11,403 nt of DNA from Cyclospora cayetanensis (taxonomy: Eukaryota > Apicomplexa > Conoidasida > Eucoccidiorida > Eimeriidae). Position 1 is the stretch's first letter; every line of letters starts with the position of its first letter. This document shows positions 1 through 8,210 of this stretch, piece by piece. The DNA is taken from positions 1 to 11,403 of the forward strand of contig NW_020312341.1 in the NCBI RefSeq assembly GCF_002999335.1. The letters run 5' to 3'. The notes under the pieces were generated by a model that worked only from the letters and a program-made list of their open reading frames with translations, did no database searches and was not told the DNA's origin. The translations under genes and the position numbers were made by a program.

Positions 1-60
1 TTGGTTTTTGCGGTATGGGAAAATTCCCACAGCATGTAAGAGAGGGTGCTATATAGGCGG
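1..60 (+). repeat. Left arm of window-terminal inverted repeat
   Basis: This arm matches the reverse complement of 11344-11403 at 57 of 60 positions, with differences at 1, 40 and 56. Homology continues inward at lower identity, with 11 mismatches in the next 43 bases. The arm contains an imperfect dyad, GGGAA-AA-TTCCC. In frame it codes for the segment just upstream of the gypsy RT core, so it is part of the retroelement rather than a separate terminus. Confidence 0.9.
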
Positions 61-690
61 TTATTTTTCTGAAAAAGGGCAACGTGCAGGAATCGACCAG
101 CGCTTTTGGGCAAAACCTGGCACTTCTGCCGAAGGGGGATGGAAGGTGGCCCGGGTGCGCTGACATTAAACCCATGAAAGAGTGTACTGTAAATCAGAAG
201 TTTCCGATACCTCAAGTACGTCAACTGCCTGGCAAATTACCCAGATCGCCGATCTTCTGGGTATTTAACTCCACGGACGGAAAATCCGCATTCACTGAGA
301 TGACAGGTACAAAACGGCGCTTCACAATTGCCCTTGTAAACTCGAGTATACCTGTGTGCCGCTTGGATTTGTTAAGGTCGTACCTGGACTGCGGCAATAT
401 GTTAGTCAGGACCTGTATGGGCCTATCAACGAGGGCTCAACGCCTGTCTGCAAGAACGACACCCTTGTGCTCAACCGCACCTTAAACAGCGACACCTTGC
501 GCTTCAGGTTTTTGTGAAGAGCAGTGGTATGTGAAGGTACAAAAGTGCTCGAGACTCGTGAAATTGATTGTGCCTCGGCGACAGCGCACTTTAGCTGCAG
601 GGATCGAGCCAGATGCGGTAAGAATTGAAGCGATCAAGAGGGCGTTTTTTAACCTTTACGCAACAACAGAGATGTTGCATAATTTTGATC
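3..690 (+). pseudogene. Reverse transcriptase domain, decayed
   Basis: In the frame with codons starting at position 3, the start corresponds to the fingers region preceding the gypsy RT core. It carries a basic stretch before the first RT motif, then LPKGDGRW (about 126-149), ADIKP (159-173) and FPIPQV (about 198-215), matching the family pattern 'vPKKDGsWRmcvDYRaLN...yPlPri'. Near position 305 the coding signal moves to a second frame, with YTCVPLGF (about 344-367) matching 'vMPFGLtNAP'. The YxDD box is CKND at 449-460 followed by TLVLNRTL. After a stop at 515 the original frame resumes with WYVKVQKC and GIEPDAVRIEAI (about 600-635), matching 'lyvklsKC...GI.pDpeKieAI'. The broken frames and the Asn replacing the first Asp of the YxDD box both indicate an inactive relic. 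Confidence 0.85.
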
Positions 691-755
691 AGCTTGCACC
701 TTGTTTTTCAATTTGCTCGGATTGCTGTCCCTTTTCCCGATTCGCTTAGGAATAG

Positions 756-1235
756 AAGTCAATATTCTGGACAGAGGAGGCTGATGCTGCCATAAAAGCG
801 TTTACTAGCGGCCTTACAACTTATCCGGTAGTGGCGCTTCCATACAATGAGTGTCAGTGTTTTCCCCCAACAGCCGGCGCTAGTGACGTAGTGGTGGGTG
901 CTGTTCTCTCCATACAGGCAACTATATTTTTATTTCACAAACCGTTGCTTCTTTTTCTCATCGCTTCATTAAAATTAAGCAGCCATATCCAGTGTGCGAA
1001 AAGAAGCTGTATACCGTTTGGTGGGAGCAAAAAAGTGCTGAAACCATCTGGCGGCATCCTTTTGCTGCCCAGAACTGCCAAAATTCTCTACTGTGCCTTA
1101 TAAAGGGCTTCGAGCAAGCTACTAAGTCTGGGGTTATTGCTGATTTTGGTGTTTCCTGCACAGTACGACTCTGCGAAAACTGTGTGGAGGGCATTACCAA
1201 CGTGGTTGCCGGAGCGATTTCGCGACGCTTCAGCA
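756..1235 (+). pseudogene. RNase H domain of the gypsy-type pol, decayed
   Basis: FWTEEADAAIKAF (765-803) matches the 'f.WteeceeAFe.LK' connection before gypsy RNase H, and PVVALP follows as expected. ASDVVVGAVLSIQ (about 879-917) matches the 'tDASdvgiGAVLsQ' start of RNase H; the catalytic TD of the TDAS box is not preserved. In another frame, from about 988, CEKKLYTVWW corresponds to 'teKEllAvvwA'. The domain ends with NVVAGAISRR (about 1197-1228), matching the diagnostic 'NvvADaLSRr' boundary, where Asp is replaced by Gly. At least one frame change lies between 917 and 988. Confidence 0.8.
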
Positions 1236-1379
1236 TTTCACATTTGTGCACTGTAGCCCCACTTCTCAGTGATAATTCGTAGATTTTAATGCACGCAAAA
1301 TGCGGTGCGTCTTGTGCTGTTGACGCCGATGCATCGTGTACTGTTGCCGAAAAGCAGATTGCCAGAAAGGTGAAGCATT

Positions 1380-1605
1380 ACCATGGCTGAGGATGGCCTG
1401 CTGGTTCAGCACAAAATGGGGACTCCGTCGCGTGTACATTCCAAATTTATTCAACATGGTCATTTTGTGCAATGCAGAAGACTATGTCTTATCGGGCCAT
1501 GGTAGGTTTTCACTATCATAAAAATGTCCTCAAGGTTATTCTGGTGGCCCGGAATGCGTCGTGCAACAAGGGGGGACGCAATGTCATGCCCAGACTGCCA
1601 GCAAC
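1380..1605 (+). pseudogene. Integrase HHCC zinc-finger region, decayed
   Basis: Between the RNase H and integrase core signals, a stretch ending SGHGR (about 1488-1505) resembles the 'ahdsplaGHfG' part of the integrase N-terminal domain; the first zinc His is not present. In another frame FWWPGMRR (1539-1562) is followed by CPDC (1587-1598), then Gln-Gln. This is the classic 'yyWPgM...C..Cq' second half of the HHCC finger with both cysteines kept. A frame change lies between about 1505 and 1535. Confidence 0.8.
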
Positions 1606-1683
1606 CGAGGCAGCGCAACTTTCTTAAAACGCACCTTTCGCGAATCCCTTTCTACTTCTGAAGGGATTTAGACTGATCTGACT

Positions 1684-1970
1684 ATGGACTTTATTGTTGG
1701 ACTACCGGAAGTCAACGGCTACGATAACATCACGTTCTTGTCGACAGGCTCAGCAGATATGCCCATGTAGTCCCTTTCTCCAGGTCTCTCACGGCTCTCC
1801 AAGTCGCCCAACTATTCCAAGCCCATGTTTGGATGCTGCAAAGAATTTTTAGGATAATTGGGGATAGGGATTCGAGGCTCGTTAGTGCTTTATGGCTTGC
1901 CTTTACGATCCACCCACACATTGACTATAGCATGACCGCTCCGAACCACTGAGGTAGACAGACAGAGGGA
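1684..1970 (+). pseudogene. Integrase catalytic core (DDE), decayed
   Basis: MDFIVGLP (1684-1707) matches the 'sMDFivgLP' opening of gypsy integrase cores and keeps the first catalytic Asp (1687-1689). A one-base frame change near 1735 leads to VDRLSRYAHVV (from 1740), matching 'vDRlSKyaHfvp'. GDRDSRLVSALW (1860-1895) matches 'sDRDprFtS.fW' and keeps the second catalytic Asp (1863-1865). A stop sits at 1950-1952, directly before GRQTEG, the counterpart of 'dGQTEr', with the catalytic Glu at 1965-1967. All three acidic residues are therefore recognisable, but the reading frame is broken. Confidence 0.85.
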
Positions 1971-2168
1971 ACGCACCGACCACATACTTCTGAAGTGATT
2001 CCTACTGCATTTCACACAATTCCAATCGCTTAGATTGAGCATTTTTCTGGTGCTGTGTTGGCTTTGCTCTCACACATCCTTGATCCATGCTGACCAGCCC
2101 CTCTTCGATCTACGTGTGGACGTCGTGTTACCGGGTTAGCAGCCACTCTAGGCGGCGGGGGGTTCAGA

Positions 2169-2277
2169 GAACAGCTGGCTCGTGCAGAAAAATGCATGTG
2201 CAAAGCTCAAAAGGAAACGCACTGGGTTTCGGTAAGCAGCGATTGACTTTGGTTTTTGAGCCTGGAAACGTAGTTTA
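2169..2277 (+). pseudogene. Integrase C-terminal helical/GD segment, decayed
   Basis: EQLARAEKCMCKAQ (2169-2210) resembles the 'LaRAq..m.kAqerqk' helix downstream of the gypsy integrase core. In an adjacent frame FEPGNVV (about 2255-2275) resembles the 'FkvGDlVll' motif that follows it. Spacing and order are as expected for the end of integrase. The frame differs between the two pieces. Confidence 0.6.
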
Positions 2278-4659
2278 GGTTACTGGTCAGGTTCCGCATG
2301 TGCACCAGATGATGGCTGGGCAAAAAGGTTTGCGGCACTGGCTAAGAATATTGTCCATCCTCTTGAAAAGCAGTGCTCATACTTCTTCTGTAGATTGTTC
2401 CAGACGTTGGAGGTGTCACAAAACTATAGATCCTGATTTCCCTTTAAAATTTCCAAATGGTTCGCGGATATTTGGCAGACATTGCCATGCAGGCAAGTGG
2501 CCCGTGCGGAGGCGTACAACTTACACGGAGCCGAAGGGTTGCTGGATCCTGGGAGTGATGAGTGCCGAAAAGAGACTAGGAGGAAGTTACTAGTCATATG
2601 GGATGGGGAAGGCTAGTAGCAGTAATTGAAGCAGGCACAATTGCGGGATCCTCTGCATTGGGGAGAAATTGCGGCTCCGTTTGATGCACCGCAGTAGTCG
2701 CCACGAACAGTAATTGTCTCTTTTGATTTGTAGTTGCCCTATTATAGCGCACGATCTACCTTATATAGCCATTTTCATGTACTGATGGTGCTTCGAAAGG
2801 ATCCAGTTTTTGTTTTTTTAGGTCTTCTTCACACCGATGTTTTCTCACAGGCACTCTCGAATGTTGTGTCTACATTCTTCCTTTTGCCTACTTGGGAACT
2901 TCGAAATCGACTGCACGCACCGGCTGTGTTTGGAAGCATAGCTTTGTCTTTGAGACACGAAGACATTGCTTAGCCAGTGTGAGCTTGATTTTTTTCGCGC
3001 ATATCACTTCGAGGCTCACACATTTTCGCGCTCGGGCGACATGGAGCCACCGCGCTGCGTGTTCGTTTAAGCCCTCGTTCTCTGTTGGTGTTTGTGTGCA
3101 TATCTTTCCTCCCATCTAATTCTCTTTACTTAATGACGCACAGCTTGCTTTTGTCATTCGTACTATTTACGCGTGTGGGTGCTTTTGGATTTGAGAAAAA
3201 ATCTTTCGCTGTTTAGCTTGCAGTTGGCGTCGACAGCCAGACAGGGAAGTGTGTATCGAAGTGAGGGCAAAGATGTAGGGGGCTAAGCTATACTCGAACA
3301 GTTTCTACCAACCAGTTATACCTATCTAAGAGTTTGTGGAGAACTGACCACTTCGTCTGTTTGCGTGCCTTATTTATTGCACTGTACTGTTAGCGCAATA
3401 AAATAAGGTGCAGTGCTGTGTGCGTGTGCGCCTTAATGCCATGTGCAACTAGCTGTGATTGCTTGGAATCCTTAGATGGTGGAGCTACGCACACCCTAGC
3501 TGTCCCACACACCTTCTGTGGAAGTTTTGCGGGGCGCGAGCAGAAGTAGGAATTCTCTTCTAAATAAGAAGTAACAAGCTTTCATGAAGTGCGTATTGGG
3601 TCAGTAGTTGGGTCTGGAAATGAGTGTCTTCCTATGGTAACCTCAAGTGGCACGTTGTAGTGCGCAGCGATGAGCGTCCTAGCTATCTCTTTCCCCTCGT
3701 ATGGTGATCCTGGAAGTAAAGATACAGAAAAAAGGGAGCTCTTTCGTACGAGCTCTCAAGAATCTCTTATCATTGCATTGTATCGGGTATTAAATGCATC
3801 GTACGAAGATCGATAATGGGGCGTTGCACATGTGCTGTAGTCCCGCATTCTTTTTCGCAATGCTCCACATAGTATACGGCAGCCAAGTCGCATAGCATAT
3901 TTTCGGGTACTCGAATGCGTTGGAAGCCTCATTGTGAAAATGTGAGTTATGGTGGTGCAAGCCACCAGCTGTCTGTGTGCAGACAGTTCGCAGTGAAATT
4001 TTGGCGGGCGGAAGAGTAGCCGCCTTCTTACCTGCACAAATAATTTTACATGACGAAGTGATGGGATGAATGTGTGAACAGAACAATTACTTGTGCAAGG
4101 ACGTGCCTGCTGCTCCGAGTCATGGGCTGCCGAAAGTGGTGTGGGGCTGATTTGGCATGCGCCTCAGACGAAGAAATTCTCACACAATATTTCTGGGCCT
4201 CACGACAGTCCTTATTACAATCCATAGAGCACTGCTAATCTCTTTATTAACCTAGGCGTCTTTCAGTCCCTGTTTCGCATGTCAGCAGGCCAAGAACCCT
4301 GGGGTTGCTCCTGGGAGACGCTGCAGGCCAAGAAGAATTTCTGGATATCCAACGAAGCTCTCCATTAGGCTGCAAGTCCCTTGCGCTGTGTGAACATTTC
4401 TGAGCAGGCGCTGTCACAATATCGCGCGCCAGCATACTGCATTTGACTGCTCTTACATAGCTTGCTCCGCATATTATAGTCTGTCAGGGTTACGGCTAAG
4501 TATCAGAATTCATTCGTAGGCAGCTGCCCTATCGGACGGGTGCAGTGGGTAAGGAAGTTGAAGGCATCCGTTGGACAGTTCTGACCTACTGTTCTAGTGA
4601 GTACGAACGGAAGCTCGCTCATCTTCAGCCCCTAATCCAAACCACGCGTATTTTTTAAA
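2278..4659. other. Stretch without a supportable gene
   Basis: Only short ORFs occur on both strands here, with no recognisable motif. Near 2560-2610 one + frame contains RRKLLVIWDGEG, which resembles the 'yLVKWkGy' strand of a chromodomain. That would suit a chromovirus tail, but the evidence is too weak to call. T-rich tracts, a hairpin at 3368-3408 and a dyad around 3738-3755 are the only other structures noted. The last 200 bases should contain the promoter and 5' UTR of the gene starting at 4660; I see no clear core element. Confidence 0.5.
3368..3408. repeat. Imperfect hairpin
   Basis: The 13-base arm at 3368-3380 (CCTTATTTATTGC) is complementary to 3395-3408 (GCAATAAAATAAGG) with a single bulged base, around a 14-base loop. 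The right arm also contains AATAAA. No associated gene end was identified, so its role is unknown. Confidence 0.6.
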
Positions 4660-4663
4660 ATGG
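4651..4663 (+). promoter_or_regulatory. Translation start context
   Basis: The ATG at 4660-4662 is preceded by AAA and followed by G, giving AAAATGG. This fits the A-rich context with A at -3 and G at +4 known for coccidian start codons, and supports 4660 as the start of the ceramide-synthase-like gene. Confidence 0.55.
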
Positions 4664-6570
4664 TTCGACTGGACCGTGTTTTCGGTATCCTCCTGGCTGC
4701 TATTGCTGGGTGGTCCGCTTTCCACTACCCAAAAGTCGCTGGAAGCGTTTGCCATCGCCTCGGTCTGCCGGGTGATGGATGCCCCGACCCAAGTGACTTA
4801 CGGATATACGGTTCCGCGGGGGCGGTAATATATCTTCTTTTTCAGGTCAGTTAAGCAATATGCACCGTCAGCCTAGAGACCAGTGGTAATTTGCAGAATT
4901 TTTTGCTCCTCTTTTGTTTTCTTTCCTGCGGCCGGCTGCTCACGCCTACTACATTCTCCATCCTTAGCCTGCTGCTTGTCTTCTTCCTATGGAACGCATC
5001 TCAGGGCTTATTCACATGGATTCTTAGGCCCCTTGCGAACCGCCTGCTGCCTCGAGAGTAGGAGGATCCCACTTCTCTGACATTCTCATGACATCTGTGC
5101 TGCTGAAGTGTATAGTAGTCTAGTCTCCGAAGCGCTGGTGTCGTTGCTGCCAAACGCTCTTGCCGTCCCGCCTTCCTACACCCATGAAGACACCATAGTA
5201 GGGATCAGGCAGACGTAATGTTCCACTCAAAATAAGGAGACGGATCTACGCGCAGGTTTTATTGAGTTCATTGGCCTTGCTTTCGATGAACACTGTTCGC
5301 AGCCGGTGGAGTGAACAGGTGCGGCAGCTCCTGTGCTCGCACTTTGGGGCGACGACATGGAAAATGGTGTATTTCTTGACCACAACAGCCATGTGTCTTG
5401 TCACCTTTCGCAATGAGCAATGGTGGCCACATCAGCTGGGAGGTGAAGGTTCAGAAGAGCAGCTTTGGCAGGGTCCGTCACTGTAGGGGAACTGATGGCC
5501 GAAAAGGCTATGCTTGCACCTCTTCTTCTGGTACTGTATCTTGCATTGTAGGAAGATGAGCTCTGCTTGTACTTTAGGGAGCTTCATGCAGTTGGTGTCG
5601 CTGTATCGTGTTCTTCGAGAACCCAGGAACTTGCTTGTTTTTGTATGTATGCACAGGATACCCGATGCAGCAAAACAGCGTGTACTGCCACCTGTACTTC
5701 TACCTCGCTTTCGGCCATCATCTCGCCTCTCTTGTTTGTATCCTAAAATCACCTTGGCTTCCGGACTTCTTTGATCAGCTGCTGCCATGCGTCGCAGCTC
5801 TGTGTCTCATCTACTTCTCCTACATGAGCAACTTTCTGAGGGTCGGCGTGGTCATCTTATTCTGCCATGACATATGCGACATTTTCACCTACGGGTACCT
5901 CAATTGTCGAAATAGAACGATTCGTTCAGCTCCTCGAGCTATTGCCATTCGCCATTACCATTGTTAGATCGCTCTCGGAATGCGCATTTCTCTTTGAATG
6001 GCATTTGCGCTCCAGCGTGCGATGCGATGTCTGCCAGTGCGTCTGCTTGGATGCTGTGCATTTGCTTAGGTGCAAAGCGTTCGTAGATACGCCATATCAC
6101 AAAGTTACCATAGGACTTTTTATGTTGCTAACGACATGCTGGTTTTACTTCCGCCTATACACTTTTCCGGCGGCCGCACTGTTCCCAATATTTAAAGCGA
6201 TCAAGACTCGCCCTCATTATTCCGAGACAGAAGGGGGTAGCTACTTCATTTTTATCCTGCTCACCTTATGCCTGATGAATATTTACTGGTACGTCCGAAA
6301 TGCATTCGACTGCACTGAATGAGCTCGCAGCACTAAACTGTGAGCCTACCCAGAGCACGAAGACAGTTTTGTATTTTAATCACCTTATACGCAGATAGAA
6401 GTACAGCTATGCGTGTGTGTATATGCAGGTTTGTGTTGATGGTGAAGATGTTTGTTCACTTCATCGTCAGCGGCCAAATGCGAGACTTGCACTCACGCGT
6501 TTCCGACGTGGATGACCCAGCGCACCCTCGCACCCGCCAGACCTCTACGAAACCGGCAAAAGCTGACTGA
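4660..6570 (+). CDS. TLC-domain ceramide synthase-like protein lacking catalytic His-His (probable pseudo-ceramide synthase)
   Basis: Ceramide synthases (Lag1/Lac1/CerS family) are ER multi-pass enzymes that N-acylate sphingoid bases with fatty acyl-CoA. I reconstruct six exons: 4660-4845, 5005-5057, 5303-5442, 5657-5894, 6070-6288 and 6429-6570. All five introns are GT-AG (159, 245, 214, 175 and 140 nt), the phases agree, and the product is 325 aa, a normal family length. Visible features: a hydrophobic N-terminus (7-21), a membrane segment with RPLANRLL (50-77), the TLC domain (about 92-290), and the Lag1 motif at 167-203 with SYMSNFLRVG and HDICDIF. WFYFRL lies at 230-235, and an acidic tail (SDVDD, 304-308) takes the place of the CerS 'D.RSDSE' tail. 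The paired catalytic histidines before the SY motif are Pro170-Cys171 (5785-5790). His147-His148 belong to an earlier helix. Family assignment is strong. Lack of activity is inference, paralleling the inactive Toxoplasma CerS2 paralogue as recalled. Confidence 0.88.
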
Positions 6571-7199
6571 ATGAAATATGAGCCTACAACCGTTGTGTTT
6601 TGACATTAACAGTTGCAGTGAGAAGTCAAAACAGGCGGATTCGCGATATAAGGAGCTCGACTGTTCTGCCTGTTTAGATGACGAAAGGCAATCATTCCTG
6701 TCAGGCAGTTGGGGAGGCTGGCACTGGTATTTGCCATTTGAAGCTTGCTCTCTATGGCGCTGTCTGACGAAAAGATGATGCCAGCGTTCAGTTGCTTGTG
6801 CTGCTTTTCGTTTTTTGGCCGTATTCTAAGCCAAGCGCCACCGTGATTGTGTAAGTGGGACAATGGCACGAATATGCAAGGGAGAACGCCTGTACCGTCA
6901 TAGCTGCCTGTTGTTTCGCTTCAGAGGAGCAAGGTGACGGTGGCTTCTCACCATTTGCCTACGGTTGCCATTTATTGTGTTGAACCGAATTCTTTGGTTC
7001 ATCTTGGCGTCGAAGGCCCCAAAGTTAATGGGGACTGGCAGTAAAGTGACGCTTTTGCGCTGGTGCCGCGGAAGGGGTTCGCAAGGGGCGGCTTGTTGTG
7101 CGCCTTGGGAGCCTGGTGGTTTCGTGGAACAACGGAACGGAGTGTTTCTTCAGTCAGTCCAACTGGCTTTAATGTAAGTTGCGCTGATCTATTTTGGTC

Positions 7200-7739
7200 T
7201 TAGTGAAGCATGCCAGTAGAACTAGAAAACTCTGGGGTAGAGGTATTATAAGAATGTGTTTCGCAGTAGTAAAGAATGTCGCGCTGTGGCAGAATATTTG
7301 TTTGCCAATTATGGGTGCTACTTGACGGAGCGCATAGCTGGTATCTAAAGTTAGCCGTCCGGCAAAACGATATGCAGCAGCATTTCCATTTAGCCAGCAC
7401 GTACAGGAGAGATCCCTCGCTGCATCGACGTGCAGCACTCATCCTGTTCAATTTGTACAGGCCTTGTGTATGAGTGGTGGCGCAAGTATATGTAGACCGG
7501 TAACGAGCGCCGCACCGAAGCACATCAGCTATGCGGGGCAACAAATCCACCACCTGAATGTTAGGTAGCACAACGTGGCAGCTAATATTAGCGCCACCTT
7601 CAACAGATAGCGCTTCCGCCGTTGTGATCCTCACTCGTGAGATAGATTGTGTATAGAGGTGCCTAAGAGGGAAAACTGAAGTCGGACCGCCGGCCTGACT
7701 CCACCATGGCTGCAACCTTATAAACCTTGCTATTTGCAC
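7200..7739 (-). pseudogene. Unassigned - strand ORF, possible protease-to-RT retroelement segment
   Basis: This is a 179-codon stretch open on the - strand, with no ATG at its 5' end. Around residues 35-80 the pattern RVRITTAEALSVEGG, then a hydrophobic strand, then ADVLRCG loosely resembles a gypsy aspartic protease ending ('v.tadG..l.v.G ... yDViLG'). The active-site DSG/DTG is not visible. Further on, NRMSAARRCSEGSLLY partly resembles the pre-RT segment of the two other copies (TEGAIYADDLLKK). It may instead be a random open frame or part of an unrecognised gene. Confidence 0.3.
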
Positions 7740-8021
7740 ACGATCTTGTCACCCCTCCGTCGTTCGGTACAAAAATTATTTTCTGGATGGAAAAACTACA
7801 ATTGTTACGAGCTGTTGATGAGCACGGCGTCAGCTCCCAATCGGAGCCCGTTTCAGGGCCGCAAAAAAGCAGACGCAAAGAATCCTCTAGTGTACGCCAT
7901 GGCCTATCACACAGCCGTTACCCTGTTATTAAATGTAGGGGTCTTTTTGGAAGCACATGCATCCACACATGGATACCCAATCCTCCTGCGGTATTTCAGC
8001 TCGCCGCAGACTGCAGATTAA
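7680..8021 (+). CDS. Possible terminal exon of an unrecognised protein
   Basis: This + frame is open for 113 codons from just after a stop at 7677-7679 to TAA at 8019-8021, with no ATG near its 5' end. It would therefore have to be a 3' exon or a fragment. The translation has a basic first half, with an RKK cluster in the middle. A hydrophobic segment of about 20 residues (YHTAVTLLLNVGVFLEA) follows and could span a membrane. I recognise no family and found no convincing upstream exon. Another + frame is open over the same bases, so chance openness is possible. Confidence 0.25.
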   Translation, partial: SRTAGLTPPWLQPYKPCYLHTILSPLRRSVQKLFSGWKNYNCYELLMSTASAPNRSPFQGRKKADAKNPLVYAMAYHTAVTLLLNVGVFLEAHASTHGYPILLRYFSSPQTAD

Positions 8022-8210
8022 AATGGCAGATTCTGAGCTCACGATCCACGTAGACGGCTTGCACATATCTTAGCGTAGACCGCGCCTCAGCGTTAGTTTT
8101 GGGGCGCTTTCATTCCCTTTTTAGCGAGCAAATCAGCTAAAAGATAGCGGTTTGTGAAATTGAAATCGCACCTGACCCTGTCAACCCCGATCTGGCGAAG
8201 AGAACTTGAG

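Larger units (their letters stand above)
1..2277 (+). mobile_element. Degenerate Ty3/gypsy-type retroelement pol remnant (RT-RNase H-integrase)
   Basis: Conceptual translation across changing frames gives recognisable pol segments in the order of a Ty3/gypsy (Metaviridae-like) element: RT, RNase H, integrase HHCC finger, integrase DDE core, integrase C-terminal region. No long open frame survives. Stops lie at 54-56, 515-517 and 1950-1952 in the respective coding frames, and the frame changes near 305, 510, 930-990, 1510-1535 and 1735. Integrase downstream of RNase H is the Ty3/gypsy order, not copia. I see no gag, protease or LTR on this side; these would lie left of the window or be lost. 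The element cannot encode a working pol as it stands. The alternative, a host gene with an RT-like domain, is unlikely given the complete domain order. Confidence 0.85.
6571..8210. other. Convergent intergenic region
   Basis: This region lies between the 3' ends of two convergent genes and should hold both 3' UTRs. No terminator or polyadenylation signal could be fixed. It contains one possible exon (7680-8021, +) and, overlapping it slightly on the other strand, a possible retroelement fragment (7200-7739). The rest shows only short, unrecognised ORFs. Confidence 0.5.

Noticed and set aside
147..161. His147-His148 of the ceramide synthase-like protein (residue numbers; about 5716-5721 in the window) as the catalytic pair
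   Set aside because: They lie in the preceding helix, about 22 residues before the expected site, and the conserved spacing to the SY tyrosine points to Pro170-Cys171.
3738..3755. GAGCTC...GAGCTC dyad
   Set aside because: GAGCTC is itself palindromic and the pair is short; no context supports a function.
3756..4086. Two overlapping - strand ORFs of 93 and 98 codons
   Set aside because: Different frames over the same bases, no motif, and only very faint resemblance to RNase H; not enough to call.
4247..4435. Small ORFs just upstream of the ceramide-synthase-like gene
   Set aside because: No recognisable family, and frames on both strands are about equally open; more likely 5' flank or UTR.
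4897..5057. A longer exon 2 of the ceramide-synthase-like gene beginning at 4897 after TTTGCAG
   Set aside because: It is also in phase, but needs a 51-nt intron and inserts an extra 36 residues between the DLRIYGSAG helix and RPLANRLL. Joining at 5005 gives family-like spacing and an intron of normal size. It remains a possible alternative.
5432..5788. A 118-codon - strand ORF
   Set aside because: It is antisense to exons 3-4 of the ceramide-synthase-like gene and has no recognisable features.
5608..5967. A single continuous 119-codon + ORF through exon 4
   Set aside because: Its ends run into introns 3 and 4. Only the part at 5657-5894 matches the TLC family.
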